59,275 nt of DNA from Lachnospiraceae bacterium (GCA_017561985.1 JAFZAZ010000013.1:1-59275), one strand, 5' to 3'; counted from the first letter of the stretch, positions 36,145 to 46,833 are shown. Numbers and translations are program-made. Notes: generated by a model from the letters alone, not told the origin.

Positions 36145-37233
36145 ATGACGGATTTAGAACAGGCGAGAGCGATTATCAGCGAGGCGGACCGCGAGATGGC
36201 GAAGGTGTTCGAGCGCCGCATGGCGGCGGTGCGCACGATTGCGGCATACAAGAGAGAGCACGGGCTTCCGATCATGGACCGGTCGCGCGAGGAGGAGATG
36301 CTTCGCGAGGAGGCCGGACTGATCGCTGACGAGACGCTGCGGCCGTATTATGTGAGCTTCCTCAAGGAGACCATCGGTATTTCGAAGAGCTATCAGCATC
36401 GCCTGGTGGACGGAATGCGGGTCGCGTACAGCGGAGTGGAGGGTGCATTTGCCAACATTGCCGCGGAGAAGATATTCCCGGATGCGACGGCGGTTGCATT
36501 TTCCGACTTTGCATCGGCGTACCGCGCCGTGGAGGAGGGCACGTGCGACTGCGCGGTGCTTCCGATTGAGAACAGCCTTAACGGCGACGTTGGGCGGGTT
36601 TTAGACCTCGCGTACTTCGGCAAGCTCTATGTGAGCGGCGTCTACGAGGTCGAGATCGTGCACAACCTGCTGGCCGTCAAAGGAACGACGATGGACGAGG
36701 TGAAGACGGTCGTTAGTCACGAGCAGGCGCTCGGGCAGTGTGCACGATATCTCGAGAAGCACGGCTTCGAGACCGCCGAGGCGGTCAACACGGCGGTGGC
36801 GGCGAAGATGGTCGCGGAGGCCGGCCGGCACGATACGGTTGCGATCGGCAGCGCCGAGGCAGCCGCCAAATTCGGCCTCAAAGTGCTCGAGAGCCACATC
36901 AACGACAGCAGCAACAACACGACGCGGTTCGCGGTGTTCACGCGCGAGAAGCGCGAGCCCGGGGACGAGGACGCGCGGTTTTTGATGCTTTTTTCCGTAA
37001 ATAATGCGGCCGGTTCGCTCGGCCGTGCGATCAATGTCATCGGCGAGCACGGGTTCAACCTGCTGGCCCTGAAGAGCCGGCCGAGGAAGGATCTGGCGTG
37101 GGAGTACTACTTCTACGCCGAGAGCGAGGGCAACGTCGCGAGCGAGGCCGGGCAGCAAATGCTGGCGGCGCTTCGCGGGTGCTGCACCGACCTCAAGGTG
37201 CTCGGCAGTTACGAGAGAGAAGTTCGGATGTGA
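36145..37233 (+). CDS. pheA: Bifunctional chorismate mutase / prephenate dehydratase
   Basis: A 362-residue P-protein that turns chorismate into prephenate and then phenylpyruvate. Residues 1-85 are an AroQ-type chorismate mutase; 92-275 are the dehydratase (RVAYSGVEGAFANIAA, LPIENSLNGDVGRVLDL, NTTRFAVFTR); 285-360 are an ACT domain (NAAGSLGRAINVIGEHGFNLLALKSRP) that should bind Phe for feedback inhibition. The ATG at 36145 follows gggaaaggtgac. It is the first gene after the Phe/Tyr attenuator. Fusion of mutase and dehydratase is usual in enterobacteria and also found in Clostridia. Confidence 0.96.
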   Translation: MTDLEQARAIISEADREMAKVFERRMAAVRTIAAYKREHGLPIMDRSREEEMLREEAGLIADETLRPYYVSFLKETIGISKSYQHRLVDGMRVAYSGVEGAFANIAAEKIFPDATAVAFSDFASAYRAVEEGTCDCAVLPIENSLNGDVGRVLDLAYFGKLYVSGVYEVEIVHNLLAVKGTTMDEVKTVVSHEQALGQCARYLEKHGFETAEAVNTAVAAKMVAEAGRHDTVAIGSAEAAAKFGLKVLESHINDSSNNTTRFAVFTREKREPGDEDARFLMLFSVNNAAGSLGRAINVIGEHGFNLLALKSRPRKDLAWEYYFYAESEGNVASEAGQQMLAALRGCCTDLKVLGSYEREVRM

Positions 37234-37242
37234 GTGTTCCGT

Positions 37243-37266
37243 CGGAAAATGAGCCCGCATTTTCCG
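37243..37266. repeat. Intergenic hairpin of the GGAAAATG word
   Basis: CGGAAAATG and CATTTTCCG face each other around six bases in the 73-base gap between pheA and aroB. It could affect mRNA stability or be a site for a DNA-binding protein. Confidence 0.6.
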
Positions 37267-37306
37267 CGGCGCCTTCCCTTGGAAACTCAGTAAAGGAGAC
37301 GGTTGT

Positions 37307-38374
37307 ATGGTAATCCCTGTGATAACTCGCGACGGCGGGTACGACATCGTTATGGAGCGCGGCGCGCTCGCGCGGATCGGGGAGCTGCTCGCCTCGCTTG
37401 ACGGCGAAAATGCGGCGCCCAAGGCTACGCTCGTCGTGACGGACGACGGTGTTCCCGCGGTGTATGCCGAGACGGTTGCGAAGGCGGCCGGCGCGCTCGG
37501 CCGTGCGCAAATCCTGACACTCCCGCAGGGCGAGGACCACAAGTCGATGGAGTCGCTCTCGATGATTTTGTCGGCGCTTGTAGAGCTTCGCGCGACGCGC
37601 AAAGACCGTGTGATCGCGGTCGGCGGCGGTGTGGTCGGCGACATGTCCGGCCTGGCGGCTGCTTTGTACATGCGCGGCATCGACTGGATCAACATTCCGA
37701 CGACGGTGCTCTCGCAGGTGGATTCGTCGGTCGGCGGCAAGACCGCGATCGATTTTGCGGGGGTGAAGAACGTTGTGGGTGCATTTTACCCGCCGCGGAT
37801 GGTCGTGATCGACCACGACACACTGGCGACGCTCCCTGCGCGGCAGGTGAGCAACGGTCTTGCGGAGGCTCTCAAGATGTCCCTCACGCACGACGCCGGG
37901 CTTTTTGCAATGTTTGAAAATGAGGATCCGCTTGCGCACCTCGACGAGATCTGCGAGCGCGCAATCCGGATCAAGAAATATGTTGTCGAGGAGGATGAGC
38001 GCGAGAGCGGACTGCGCCGCGTGCTCAACTTCGGCCACACGATCGGGCACGGGATCGAGCTCGCCTGCGGCGGCTCGCTTCTGCACGGCGAGTGCGTGGC
38101 GATCGGCATGGCGGCGATGTCCTCCGACGCGGTTCGCGCCAGACTTCTGCCGGTGCTTGATAAGCTTAAGCTGCCGCACGAGGCTGCGTGCGACGCGGAG
38201 ACGGTACTCGAGCGGTGCGCGCACGACAAGAAGGCGGACGGCGCGGGGGTTGTGACGGTGCTCTGCGAGGAGGCGGGTGAATTTTCCTTCGCGCGGATGG
38301 ACGAGGCGGCGCTTCGCGATAGGATCGCGGCGGTTGTGAAGCCGGATGCCGGCTCGGAAAGGGGCATAGGATGA
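37307..38374 (+). CDS. aroB: 3-dehydroquinate synthase
   Basis: AroB closes DAHP to 3-dehydroquinate with catalytic NAD and a divalent metal. It is 355 residues. NAD-binding and active-site motifs GGGVVGDMSGLAAALYMRGI, IPTTVLSQVDSSVGGKTAID, NVVGAFYPPRMV and the metal His in NFGHTIGHGIE are all present. The ATG at 37307 follows aaaggagacgg. Its stop overlaps the aroC start (ATGA), so the two are translationally coupled. Confidence 0.97.
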   Translation: MVIPVITRDGGYDIVMERGALARIGELLASLDGENAAPKATLVVTDDGVPAVYAETVAKAAGALGRAQILTLPQGEDHKSMESLSMILSALVELRATRKDRVIAVGGGVVGDMSGLAAALYMRGIDWINIPTTVLSQVDSSVGGKTAIDFAGVKNVVGAFYPPRMVVIDHDTLATLPARQVSNGLAEALKMSLTHDAGLFAMFENEDPLAHLDEICERAIRIKKYVVEEDERESGLRRVLNFGHTIGHGIELACGGSLLHGECVAIGMAAMSSDAVRARLLPVLDKLKLPHEAACDAETVLERCAHDKKADGAGVVTVLCEEAGEFSFARMDEAALRDRIAAVVKPDAGSERGIG

Positions 38375-39441
38375 GCGATACGTTCGGAAACAAAATCAAA
38401 GTCACGATCTTCGGCGAGAGCCACGGTCCGGAGATCGGATGCGTCATCGAGGGGCTTCCGGCAGGGCTGCGCGTCGACACGGCGGTGATCGACCGCTGCC
38501 TTACGATGCGGCGTCCGAGCGGCGCGATTTCAACGGCGCGCGTCGAGACGGACCCGTACGTGATTGAGAGCGGCGCGTGTGACGGGCGAACGACGGGCGA
38601 TACGCTTCGCATCGTGATCCCGAATCAGAATACGCGCTCGGGCGACTACAAAGAGATGGCTTCGGTTGCCCGCCCGTCCCATGCGGACTACGCGGCGTTC
38701 GTCAAGTATTCCGGGCAAAATGACACCCGCGGCGGCGGCCACTTCAGCGGCCGCATCACCGCGGCGGTCGTGGCGGCGGGGGCTGTGCTGCTTCCTTCGC
38801 TTTGGGAGAAAGGAATCCGCATCGGCACGCATATCGCACAGATTGCGGACGTCAAGGACAGGGCATTTGGCGAGGGGGACGCGCTGGCCGCGGATCTCGA
38901 GCGATTGTATACGATGGATTTTGCGGCGCTTTCGGAGAGCGCCGGGGCGGCGATGCAGGAGGCGATCCTTGCAGCCAAGGCGGATGCGGACAGCGTCGGC
39001 GGCGTTCTGGAGACCGCGGTGTGCGGGCTTCCGGTCGGCGTCGGAGAGCCGTTCTTCGACAGCGTTGAGAGCTTGCTCGCACACGCGTTGTTCTCGATCC
39101 CCGGGATCAAGGGCGTCGAGTTCGGCGCGGGCTTCGGCATCGCAGGAATGCGCGGAAGTGAGGCAAATGACCCGTTCCGCATCGTGGATGGCCGGGTTGT
39201 GACAACGTCCAACAACGCCGGCGGCCTCAACGGCGGTCTTACGAACGGAATGCCGATCGTGTTCCGCTGTGCGGTTCGCCCGACGCCTACCATCGGCAAG
39301 GAGCAGCTGACGATCAATTTTCGCGAGATGAAGGAGACGACGCTCGCGGCAAAGGGGCGTCACGATCCGTGTATCGTTCATCGCGTGCGCGCTGTCGTTG
39401 ACGCGATGACGGCGATCGTGCTCGCGGATTTGCTGGTTTGA
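38371..39441 (+). CDS. aroC: Chorismate synthase
   Basis: AroC makes chorismate from EPSP and needs reduced FMN. It is 356 residues. Signatures FGESHGPEIGCVIEGLPAG, the RPSHADYAAFVKY segment, GGGHFSGRITA and the late region RHDPCIVHRVRAVVDAMTAI are intact. It starts at the ATG at 38371 inside the end of aroB. It shares coupling with aroB and lies 17 bases upstream of aroE-aroK. Confidence 0.97.
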   Translation: MSDTFGNKIKVTIFGESHGPEIGCVIEGLPAGLRVDTAVIDRCLTMRRPSGAISTARVETDPYVIESGACDGRTTGDTLRIVIPNQNTRSGDYKEMASVARPSHADYAAFVKYSGQNDTRGGGHFSGRITAAVVAAGAVLLPSLWEKGIRIGTHIAQIADVKDRAFGEGDALAADLERLYTMDFAALSESAGAAMQEAILAAKADADSVGGVLETAVCGLPVGVGEPFFDSVESLLAHALFSIPGIKGVEFGAGFGIAGMRGSEANDPFRIVDGRVVTTSNNAGGLNGGLTNGMPIVFRCAVRPTPTIGKEQLTINFREMKETTLAAKGRHDPCIVHRVRAVVDAMTAIVLADLLV

Positions 39442-39458
39442 CACCAGGTGGAGGATGT

Positions 39459-40742
39459 ATGGACTTTGGCTTGATCGGCGAAAAATTGGGACACAGCTTT
39501 TCGAAGGATATCCACGGCCGTCTCGGCGGGTACGCGTACGAGCTGCGCGAGCTGCCGCGCGACACGGTTGAGGAGTTCATCCGCGCGAAGGAGTTCCGCG
39601 GCATCAACGTGACGATCCCGTACAAGGAAGTCGTGATCCCGCTGCTCGACGAAGTGAGTGAGCGGGCGCTCGCAATCGGTGCGGTCAACACGATCGTGTA
39701 CGACGGCGGAAAGCTCTGCGGGGACAACACCGACTTCGGCGGAATGCAGGCGCTCATGAAGCACTACGGCATCGAAGTTGCCGGAAGAGACGTGCTCGTG
39801 CTCGGCTCGGGAGGAACTTCGAAGACGGCGACGGCGGTTGCAAAGGCGCTCGGTGCAGCGTCGGTAAACCGCGTTTCCAGAACAAAACGAGACAATTGTA
39901 TCACATATGAAGAGGCGTACGAAACGCACGCGGTCGCCGATGTCATCATCAACACGACGCCGGTCGGGATGTTCCCGAACAACGGCGCATGCCCAATCGA
40001 CATCGGGCATTTTCCGAAACTGACGGGGGTGGTCGACGCGATCTACAACCCGCTTCGGACGCGGCTTGTGAGCGAGGCGCGCAAGCGCGGAATACCCGCC
40101 GCAGGAGGTTTGTATATGCTGGTCGCGCAGGCGGTTCTTGCGGCGGCAAAGTTTGCGAAGGTGATGACGCCCGCGGAACGCGCAGGGCTCAGCCTTGACA
40201 CGGATGAGGCCGTGACGGAGGCGACGGAGCGGATATTCCGCGAGGTTCTCCGCGAGAAGCAGTCCATCGTGCTCACGGGCATGCCAGGCGTCGGCAAGAC
40301 TACGGTCGGACGCATTCTTGCGGAACGGCTCGGGTGTGAGTTTGTCGACAGCGACGACGCGATCGTCGAAAAATGCTGCTGCGACATTCCGACGATCTTC
40401 GCGGAGCGGGGCGAACCGTTCTTCCGCGAGACGGAGGCGGAGGTGATCCGCGAGCTGTCCGCACAGGGCGGGCGGGTGATTGCCACAGGCGGCGGCGCGG
40501 TGCTTCGCAGCGACAATGTCGAGGCGCTCCGCAGCAACGGGCGCGTGTATTTTCTGGACCGGGATCCGGCGCTCATCACGGCGACGGACGGCAGACCGCT
40601 CTCCTCGAACCGCGAGGCGCTGATGCAGCGGTACAACGAGAGATATCCGGTCTACTGCTCGACGTGCGACGTCCGCATCGCATGCGAGGGCACGGCGGAG
40701 GACGCGGCCAGTCAGATTCTTGCGGATCGCGAGCGGGATTAA
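39459..40742 (+). CDS. aroE/aroK: Fused shikimate dehydrogenase and shikimate kinase
   Basis: A 427-residue fusion of two successive shikimate enzymes. Residues 1 to about 245 are AroE: HSFSKDIH for shikimate binding, catalytic K56 in NVTIPYKE, D92 in DNTDFGG, the NADP loop GSGGTSKTA and C-terminal GLYMLVAQA. Residues about 265-427 are AroK: P-loop GMPGVGKT (274-281), metal-binding DSDD, GEPFFRETE and ATGGGAVL. The order AroE-AroK matches the pathway direction with AroA next door. Start ATG at 39459 with gtggagg upstream; the upstream 39438 reading is less likely. I know of other clostridial fusions of this type, so it is unusual but not unique. Confidence 0.93.
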   Translation: MDFGLIGEKLGHSFSKDIHGRLGGYAYELRELPRDTVEEFIRAKEFRGINVTIPYKEVVIPLLDEVSERALAIGAVNTIVYDGGKLCGDNTDFGGMQALMKHYGIEVAGRDVLVLGSGGTSKTATAVAKALGAASVNRVSRTKRDNCITYEEAYETHAVADVIINTTPVGMFPNNGACPIDIGHFPKLTGVVDAIYNPLRTRLVSEARKRGIPAAGGLYMLVAQAVLAAAKFAKVMTPAERAGLSLDTDEAVTEATERIFREVLREKQSIVLTGMPGVGKTTVGRILAERLGCEFVDSDDAIVEKCCCDIPTIFAERGEPFFRETEAEVIRELSAQGGRVIATGGGAVLRSDNVEALRSNGRVYFLDRDPALITATDGRPLSSNREALMQRYNERYPVYCSTCDVRIACEGTAEDAASQILADRERD

Positions 40743-40771
40743 TATGATTTTTCGGAAAATGAGGTTCCTTT

Positions 40772-42088
40772 ATGATAGTTTGGATTAACCCTTCGAAGGC
40801 AGCCGGACAGGTGTGCGCGCCACCGTCCAAAAGTGTGGCGCACCGCGCATTGATCTGCGGGGCGCTGTCGGCGGGATCGGCGGTTCACAACCTGGCGATG
40901 TCCGAGGATATCGCGGCGACGCTCTCGTGTCTGACCAGATTCGGCGCGAGCGCGGAGGAGGTTGCGCAGACCGGCGCAGGAAAGAAGGTTTCTGCCGGTG
41001 CAGGTTCGGAAAGAGCGGTTCCGGCATGCAGCTCCGACACGAAGACGTTTCGGGTCGGCGGATGGACGCTTGATTCGATCCCTGAGGATGTCACGGTGGA
41101 CTGCCGCGAGAGCGGAAGCACCCTTCGGTTTCTGATTCCGTTTGCGATGCTTTCGGGGCGCACGGTGCGCCTGGTCGGAAGCGAACGGCTGATGCAGAGA
41201 CCGCTTGGGATATACCGCGAGATCTCGCGGAGAAACAACGGAGTGTTCGAGCTTTCGGGGCGGACGCTTACGATTCGCGGAGGGCTTAAGGCGGGCGTTT
41301 ACGAGGTGCCCGGCAACATTTCCAGCCAGTTTTTGAGCGGACTTATGATGTCGCTTCCGCTCGCGGACGGCGAGAGCCGCATCCGTATCACAGGGCCGAT
41401 CGAGAGCGGCTCCTACCTTGACATCACGACCTCTGTCCTTGCGGATTTCGGCGTCACGATCCGCCGTGAGGGCGACGAGGGACGCGAGATCGTCATTCCC
41501 GGCGGCGCGACGTACGACGCGCGTGAGTACACGGTGGAGGGTGATTGCTCGAACGCTGCATTTCTCGAGGCGCTCGCGATGCTTTCCGACGACGGCGAGG
41601 GCGAGAAGCTTGCTGTCTCGGGCGTTCCCGAGGAGAGCAGACAGGGCGACCGCGTGTATCGCGAGATGCTTCGCGGACTCGCTGCAGGAAGAAAAGAGTT
41701 TGACCTGACGGACTGCCCGGACCTGGCGCCGTGCCTGTTTGCGATGGCGGCGTACTGCGGAGGGGCACATTTTACGGGGACTGCGCGCCTGGCGATCAAG
41801 GAGAGCGACCGTGCGGCTGCGATGGCCGAGGAGCTCGGCCGGTTCGGGGCGAAGGTCACGGTCGGCGCAAACGAAGTGACCGTGCGCTGCGAGAAGCTGC
41901 GCAAGCCCGACGGCATGCTGTCCGGGCACAACGACCACCGTGTGGTGATGGCGCTGTCGCTTCTGTGCACGGTGACGGGCGGCGGCATCGACGGCGCTGA
42001 GGCAGTTGCAAAGAGCTATCCCGACTGGTTCCGCGTGATTGAGCGCGCGGGCATCGCGCTTTCGCTCGGCGAGTCGGACGCATATTGA
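40772..42088 (+). CDS. aroA: EPSP synthase (3-phosphoshikimate 1-carboxyvinyltransferase)
   Basis: AroA transfers enolpyruvate from PEP to shikimate-3-phosphate and is the target of glyphosate. It is 438 residues. Substrate motifs PPSKSVAHRALICGAL, DCRESGSTLRFLIPF, SSQFLSGLMMSLP, KESDRAAAMAEEL and SGHNDHRVVMALSL are present. An extra loop of about 25 residues (near 75-100) follows the first helix. It is related in fold to MurA at 1012. The ATG at 40772 follows gaggttcc, with a GGAAAATG word just ahead (40754). Confidence 0.97.
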   Translation: MIVWINPSKAAGQVCAPPSKSVAHRALICGALSAGSAVHNLAMSEDIAATLSCLTRFGASAEEVAQTGAGKKVSAGAGSERAVPACSSDTKTFRVGGWTLDSIPEDVTVDCRESGSTLRFLIPFAMLSGRTVRLVGSERLMQRPLGIYREISRRNNGVFELSGRTLTIRGGLKAGVYEVPGNISSQFLSGLMMSLPLADGESRIRITGPIESGSYLDITTSVLADFGVTIRREGDEGREIVIPGGATYDAREYTVEGDCSNAAFLEALAMLSDDGEGEKLAVSGVPEESRQGDRVYREMLRGLAAGRKEFDLTDCPDLAPCLFAMAAYCGGAHFTGTARLAIKESDRAAAMAEELGRFGAKVTVGANEVTVRCEKLRKPDGMLSGHNDHRVVMALSLLCTVTGGGIDGAEAVAKSYPDWFRVIERAGIALSLGESDAY

Positions 42089-42172
42089 GAAAATAACGGC
42101 GCGGCGGCGATCCGCTTCCGCCCGATCGGGTGTGTATATTCGGAAAATGAACGCATTCGGAAGGAGTTTTTT

Positions 42173-43033
42173 ATGTTGTTAGAGAGTCATACCAAAATCT
42201 GTATCGTCGGCCTCGGCCTTCTCGGCGGCAGCTACGCCGCGGCGCTCTCGCGCCAGGGCTACGCCGTGACGGGCATCGCGAGACGGCAGGAGAGCGTGGA
42301 CTACGCGGTCGCACACGGAATGATCGCGAAGGGAAGCGCATTTGTCGATGAAGAGCTTCTCGCGGAGGCGGATCTGATCGTGTTTTCTCTGTATCCGCAC
42401 GTGTTTATCGACTGGATCCGCGAGCACGGAAACAAGCTTCGTCCGGGAACGGTCATCACGGACGTGACGGGCGTGAAGGGCTGCGTGGTACGGCAGATTC
42501 AGGAGATGCTTCCGAAGGGCGTCGAGTTCATCGCCGCGCACCCGATGGCAGGCCGCGAGTCAAGCGGTATCGAGTACAGCGACGATCGCATTTTCCGCGG
42601 AGCAAACTATATTGTGGTGCCGACGGAGGCCAACTCCGAGCGGGCGATCGAGATGTGCAAGGCGCTCGGTGAGACGATCGGATGCCGCGACATTTCGGTG
42701 CTCAACGTGGAGAGCCACGACCGCATGATCGCGTTCCTCTCGCAGCTGACGCACTGCATCGCCGTGTCCCTCATGTGTGCGTGCGACGCGCCCGACCTCG
42801 AGCGCTACACGGGTGACTCTTTCCGCGACCTCACCCGCATCGCCAATATCAACGATGAGATGTGGAGCGAGCTGTTCCTCGCGAACAAGGATGCGCTCCT
42901 TGCGGAGATGGATTCGTACCGCGCCTGCTTCGACGAGCTGCGCGACTGTATCGCCAACGGCGACCGCGATAAGATGCGCGAGATGATGCGCCTCTCGACC
43001 GCGCGCCGCAAGCGTTTTGACAAGAAAGTGTGA
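42173..43033 (+). CDS. tyrA: Prephenate dehydrogenase
   Basis: TyrA oxidises prephenate to hydroxyphenylpyruvate for tyrosine, with NAD. It is 286 residues, a stand-alone form with neither mutase nor ACT domain. IVGLGLLGGSYAAAL is the Rossmann motif, DVTGVKGCVVRQI and AAHPMAGRESSGIEYSD carry the catalytic and substrate residues. Start ATG at 42173 with ggaaggagt upstream. Placing it behind the pheA attenuator makes Tyr as well as Phe a sensible signal. Confidence 0.96.
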   Translation: MLLESHTKICIVGLGLLGGSYAAALSRQGYAVTGIARRQESVDYAVAHGMIAKGSAFVDEELLAEADLIVFSLYPHVFIDWIREHGNKLRPGTVITDVTGVKGCVVRQIQEMLPKGVEFIAAHPMAGRESSGIEYSDDRIFRGANYIVVPTEANSERAIEMCKALGETIGCRDISVLNVESHDRMIAFLSQLTHCIAVSLMCACDAPDLERYTGDSFRDLTRIANINDEMWSELFLANKDALLAEMDSYRACFDELRDCIANGDRDKMREMMRLSTARRKRFDKKV

Positions 43034-43077
43034 GACGCGGGCGACCGCGGAATGCCAGATAACGGAGGATTTCCCAT

Positions 43078-44106
43078 ATGAACATGCATTTCTACAGAAA
43101 ACTACCGATCCCGCAGGAAGTGAAAGCGGAGTACCCCATCTCTGCGGAGATGGCGGCCATAAAGAGGGACCGTGACGATGAGATCAAGGCGGTATTTGCC
43201 GGCGAAAGCGACAAATTCCTTCTGATCATCGGCCCCTGCTCCGCGGACCATCGCGAGCCGGTGCTCGAGTACATCTCGCGTCTTCGCAAGGTGCAGGAGC
43301 AGGTTTCCGACAAGATCATCATCATCCCGCGCATCTACACGAATAAGCCGCGCACCACGGGCGATGGTTACAAGGGAATGCTTCACCAGCCCGATCCCGA
43401 CGAGAAGCCCGATCTTTACAAGGGCATCGTAGCGATCCGTGAGCTGCACCGCACGGCCCTTGCGGACTACGGCTTCACCTGCGCGGACGAGATGCTCTAT
43501 CCGGAAAATCACCGCTACCTCTCCGACCTTCTCGCATACGTTGCGGTAGGCGCGCGCTCGGTGGAGAACCAACAGCATCGTCTCACCGCGAGCGGCCTCA
43601 ACATCCCTGTCGGTATGAAGAATCCGACCGGCGGCGACATTGCGGTCATGATCAACGCGATCCACGCCGCACAGCACGGCCACACGTTCATTTACCGCGG
43701 CTGGGAGGTCGAGAGCGAGGGCAATCCGTACGCTCATGCGATCCTTCGCGGATACCTTGATTTCGCCGGGAAAAATGTGTCGAATTACCACTACGAGGAC
43801 GTGCTTCGCCTGAGCGACGCTTACGCCGACTCCGGTCTCACAAACCCTGCGGTCATCATCGACACGAACCACAACAACTCCGGCAAGCGCTACCTCGAGC
43901 AGATCCGCATCGCCAACGAGGTCGTTGACAACAGAAACTTAAACGGCGACATCCGCCGCCTCGTAAAGGGCCTCATGATCGAGAGCTACCTCGTGGACGG
44001 CCGTCAGGACGTCGGCGGCCACGTCTTCGGCCAGTCGATCACCGACCCGTGCCTCGGCTGGGAGAAGACCGAGCAGCTGATCCTGCAGCTGGCGGAGAAG
44101 CTTTGA
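43078..44106 (+). CDS. aroF: Class I DAHP synthase
   Basis: The entry enzyme of the shikimate pathway, joining PEP and erythrose-4-phosphate. It is 342 residues of the AroFGH type: IGPCSADHREPVLEY, PRTTGDGYKGMLHQPDP, ENQQHRLTASGLNIPVGMKNPTGG, IDTNHNNSGK and GLMIESYLVDGRQD. It lacks an ACT or chorismate-mutase domain, so feedback would rely on the classical N-terminal region; which amino acid inhibits it cannot be told. The ATG at 43078 follows aacggagg. The last codons and the TGA lie at the beginning of a tandem repeat. It ends the operon, with no clear terminator in the first 100 bases. Confidence 0.96.
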   Translation: MNMHFYRKLPIPQEVKAEYPISAEMAAIKRDRDDEIKAVFAGESDKFLLIIGPCSADHREPVLEYISRLRKVQEQVSDKIIIIPRIYTNKPRTTGDGYKGMLHQPDPDEKPDLYKGIVAIRELHRTALADYGFTCADEMLYPENHRYLSDLLAYVAVGARSVENQQHRLTASGLNIPVGMKNPTGGDIAVMINAIHAAQHGHTFIYRGWEVESEGNPYAHAILRGYLDFAGKNVSNYHYEDVLRLSDAYADSGLTNPAVIIDTNHNNSGKRYLEQIRIANEVVDNRNLNGDIRRLVKGLMIESYLVDGRQDVGGHVFGQSITDPCLGWEKTEQLILQLAEKL

Positions 44107-44220
44107 CAGGCCGATGCCGGCGATGTCTGAGAAGGTTTGACAGGCAGCAGTTGACGATGCCTGAGAAGGTAAGATGGCTGATGCCGGCGATGCCTGAGAA
44201 GGTTTGAGAGGCTGTTTTGG
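44102..44220 (+). repeat. 33-34 base tandem repeat spanning the aroF stop codon
   Basis: Units at 44102-44135, 44136-44169, 44170-44202 and a partial one at 44203-44220 share the pattern TTTGACAGGC...GATGCCTGAGAAGG. The first unit contains the TGA of aroF (ctTTGACAGG), and the codons just before it (GAGAAGC) are the repeat's left part. The array therefore looks like duplicated gene end. Confidence 0.8.
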
Positions 44221-44260
44221 ACGTTTGGTGAGAAATCAGGGCTTTTTTGCGCCTTGTTTT

Positions 44261-44481
44261 CGTTGAGTGCGGACTAACTATCTGTCTGATTAGTTCCGGT
44301 CCGTACCGGCACAGACGCGCTTTGTAACATCATCACGTTTGCGTTTGCTTTGGTACGGACTAAAAGCAAATAAGCAATGTTTAGTCTGCACTCAGGCCGA
44401 AATCATTGTTTTTGAAAATAGCAAGTGAATGAAAAGTACGGACTGAAACAATCCAGACAGATAGTTGGTCTGTACCTAACG
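44261..44481. mobile_element. MITE-like element or structured RNA with terminal inverted repeats
   Basis: The ends are imperfect inverted repeats of about 30 bases; the shared core ACTATCTGTCTG lies at 44277-44288 and its complement CAGACAGATAGT at 44454-44465. A second hairpin lies within, between gtacggactaaa (about 44353) and tttagtctgcac (about 44380). The motif GTACGGACT or a close variant occurs four times. There is no gene inside. It could be a miniature transposable element of about 220 bases or an RNA with a long closing stem. Confidence 0.5.
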
Positions 44482-44490
44482 AAAAAACAA

Positions 44491-44840
44491 GCCCCAAAGC
44501 AGCAAAAACAGGTGGTCAAAAACCCCAAAGCAGCAAAAACAGGCGGTCAACAAGCCCGAAAGCAGCAAAAACAGGCGGACAGCAAGCCCGAAAGCAGCAA
44601 AAACAGGCGGACATCAAGCTCAAAAGCAGCAAAAACAGGCGGTCAAAACCCCCAAAGCAGCAAAAACAGGTGGTCAAAACCCCAAAAGCAGCAAAAACAG
44701 GCGGACATCAAGCTCAAAAGCAGCAAAAACAGGTGGTCACCCCCCCCAAAAGCAGCAAAAACAGGCGGACATCAAGCTCAAAAGCAGCAAAAACAGGCGG
44801 CCAACAAGCCCCAAAGCAGCAAAAACAGGCGGTCAACAAA
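44491..44840. repeat. Minisatellite of 11 units of about 32 bases
   Basis: Eleven copies of a unit with the constant core AAAGCAGCAAAAACAGG followed by YGGnCAnnAAGCyC. Unit lengths are 32, 32, 32, 32, 31, 31, 32, 31, 33, 32, 32, so no reading frame is kept; a 164-codon Gln/Lys/Ser-rich open frame through it (44425-44919) is therefore probably fortuitous. The core is too long and the variable part too short for a CRISPR. It ends near a terminator hairpin. Confidence 0.85.
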
Positions 44841-44909
44841 CTGCCAAGCCTTCAAAAGCAGCGAAGCTGACAAAAAGCCGACAGCCCAGAGCAAAAGAAA
44901 ACCAAAACA

Positions 44910-44953
44910 AAAGCCATAGCATTCTTCAACCGGAAGCTATGGCTTTATTTTTG
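44910..44953 (+). terminator. Terminator hairpin after the repeat region
   Basis: An 11-base perfect stem aaagccatagc (44910-44920) with gctatggcttt (44936-44946) is followed by atttttg. It could end the pheA-aroF transcript, which would then include the MITE-like element and the minisatellite. Confidence 0.8.
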
Positions 44954-44975
44954 CTTTGAAATTTTGAATCCGGAA

Positions 44976-46555
<1,580 letters not shown>

Positions 46556-46594
46556 GGGGGACCTCCTAGATTTGATTTCGAACTCATCAGCGAT

Positions 46595-46623
46595 AGAGTA
46601 ACACATATTTGGTGGATTATCAA
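46595..46623 (-). promoter_or_regulatory. Promoter of the marR-esterase operon
   Basis: On the minus strand TTGATA (46623-46618) and TACTCT (46600-46595) are 17 bases apart, about 40 bases upstream of the marR start. Confidence 0.55.
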
Positions 46624-46739
46624 CGATTGTTGCGTAAAAACGCGCCGAAGCTGCAAAAAACCGCGTCATATTCTGCGAAAAATGCCATCACAATCAGGCT
46701 GTAGTTCAGCCTTTTGAAAAAGGCGAACCTCCAACAGGA

Positions 46740-46772
46740 AAGCTCCCTCTCGAATTCTCGAGCGGGAGCTTT
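46740..46772. terminator. Hairpin terminator between marR and metY
   Basis: aagctccctctcga and tcgagcgggagctt form a 14-base stem with one mismatch around attc, flanked by A- and T-rich runs on both sides. It lies after the metY stop on the minus strand. Confidence 0.65.
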
Positions 46773-46833
46773 ATTTTTCGCATTATTGCTGGTTTGAAAT
46801 TGTGGGATTCCGCGCGGCAGAGCCGTGAGCAGA

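Noticed and set aside
44491..44840. A CRISPR array
   Set aside because: Regular units, but the variable part is only about 12 bases and similar between units; no cas genes are nearby.
44425..44919. A 164-codon open frame rich in Gln, Lys and Ser
   Set aside because: It runs through a tandem repeat whose unit length is not a multiple of three, so all frames look alike; there is no ribosome site or recognisable domain.
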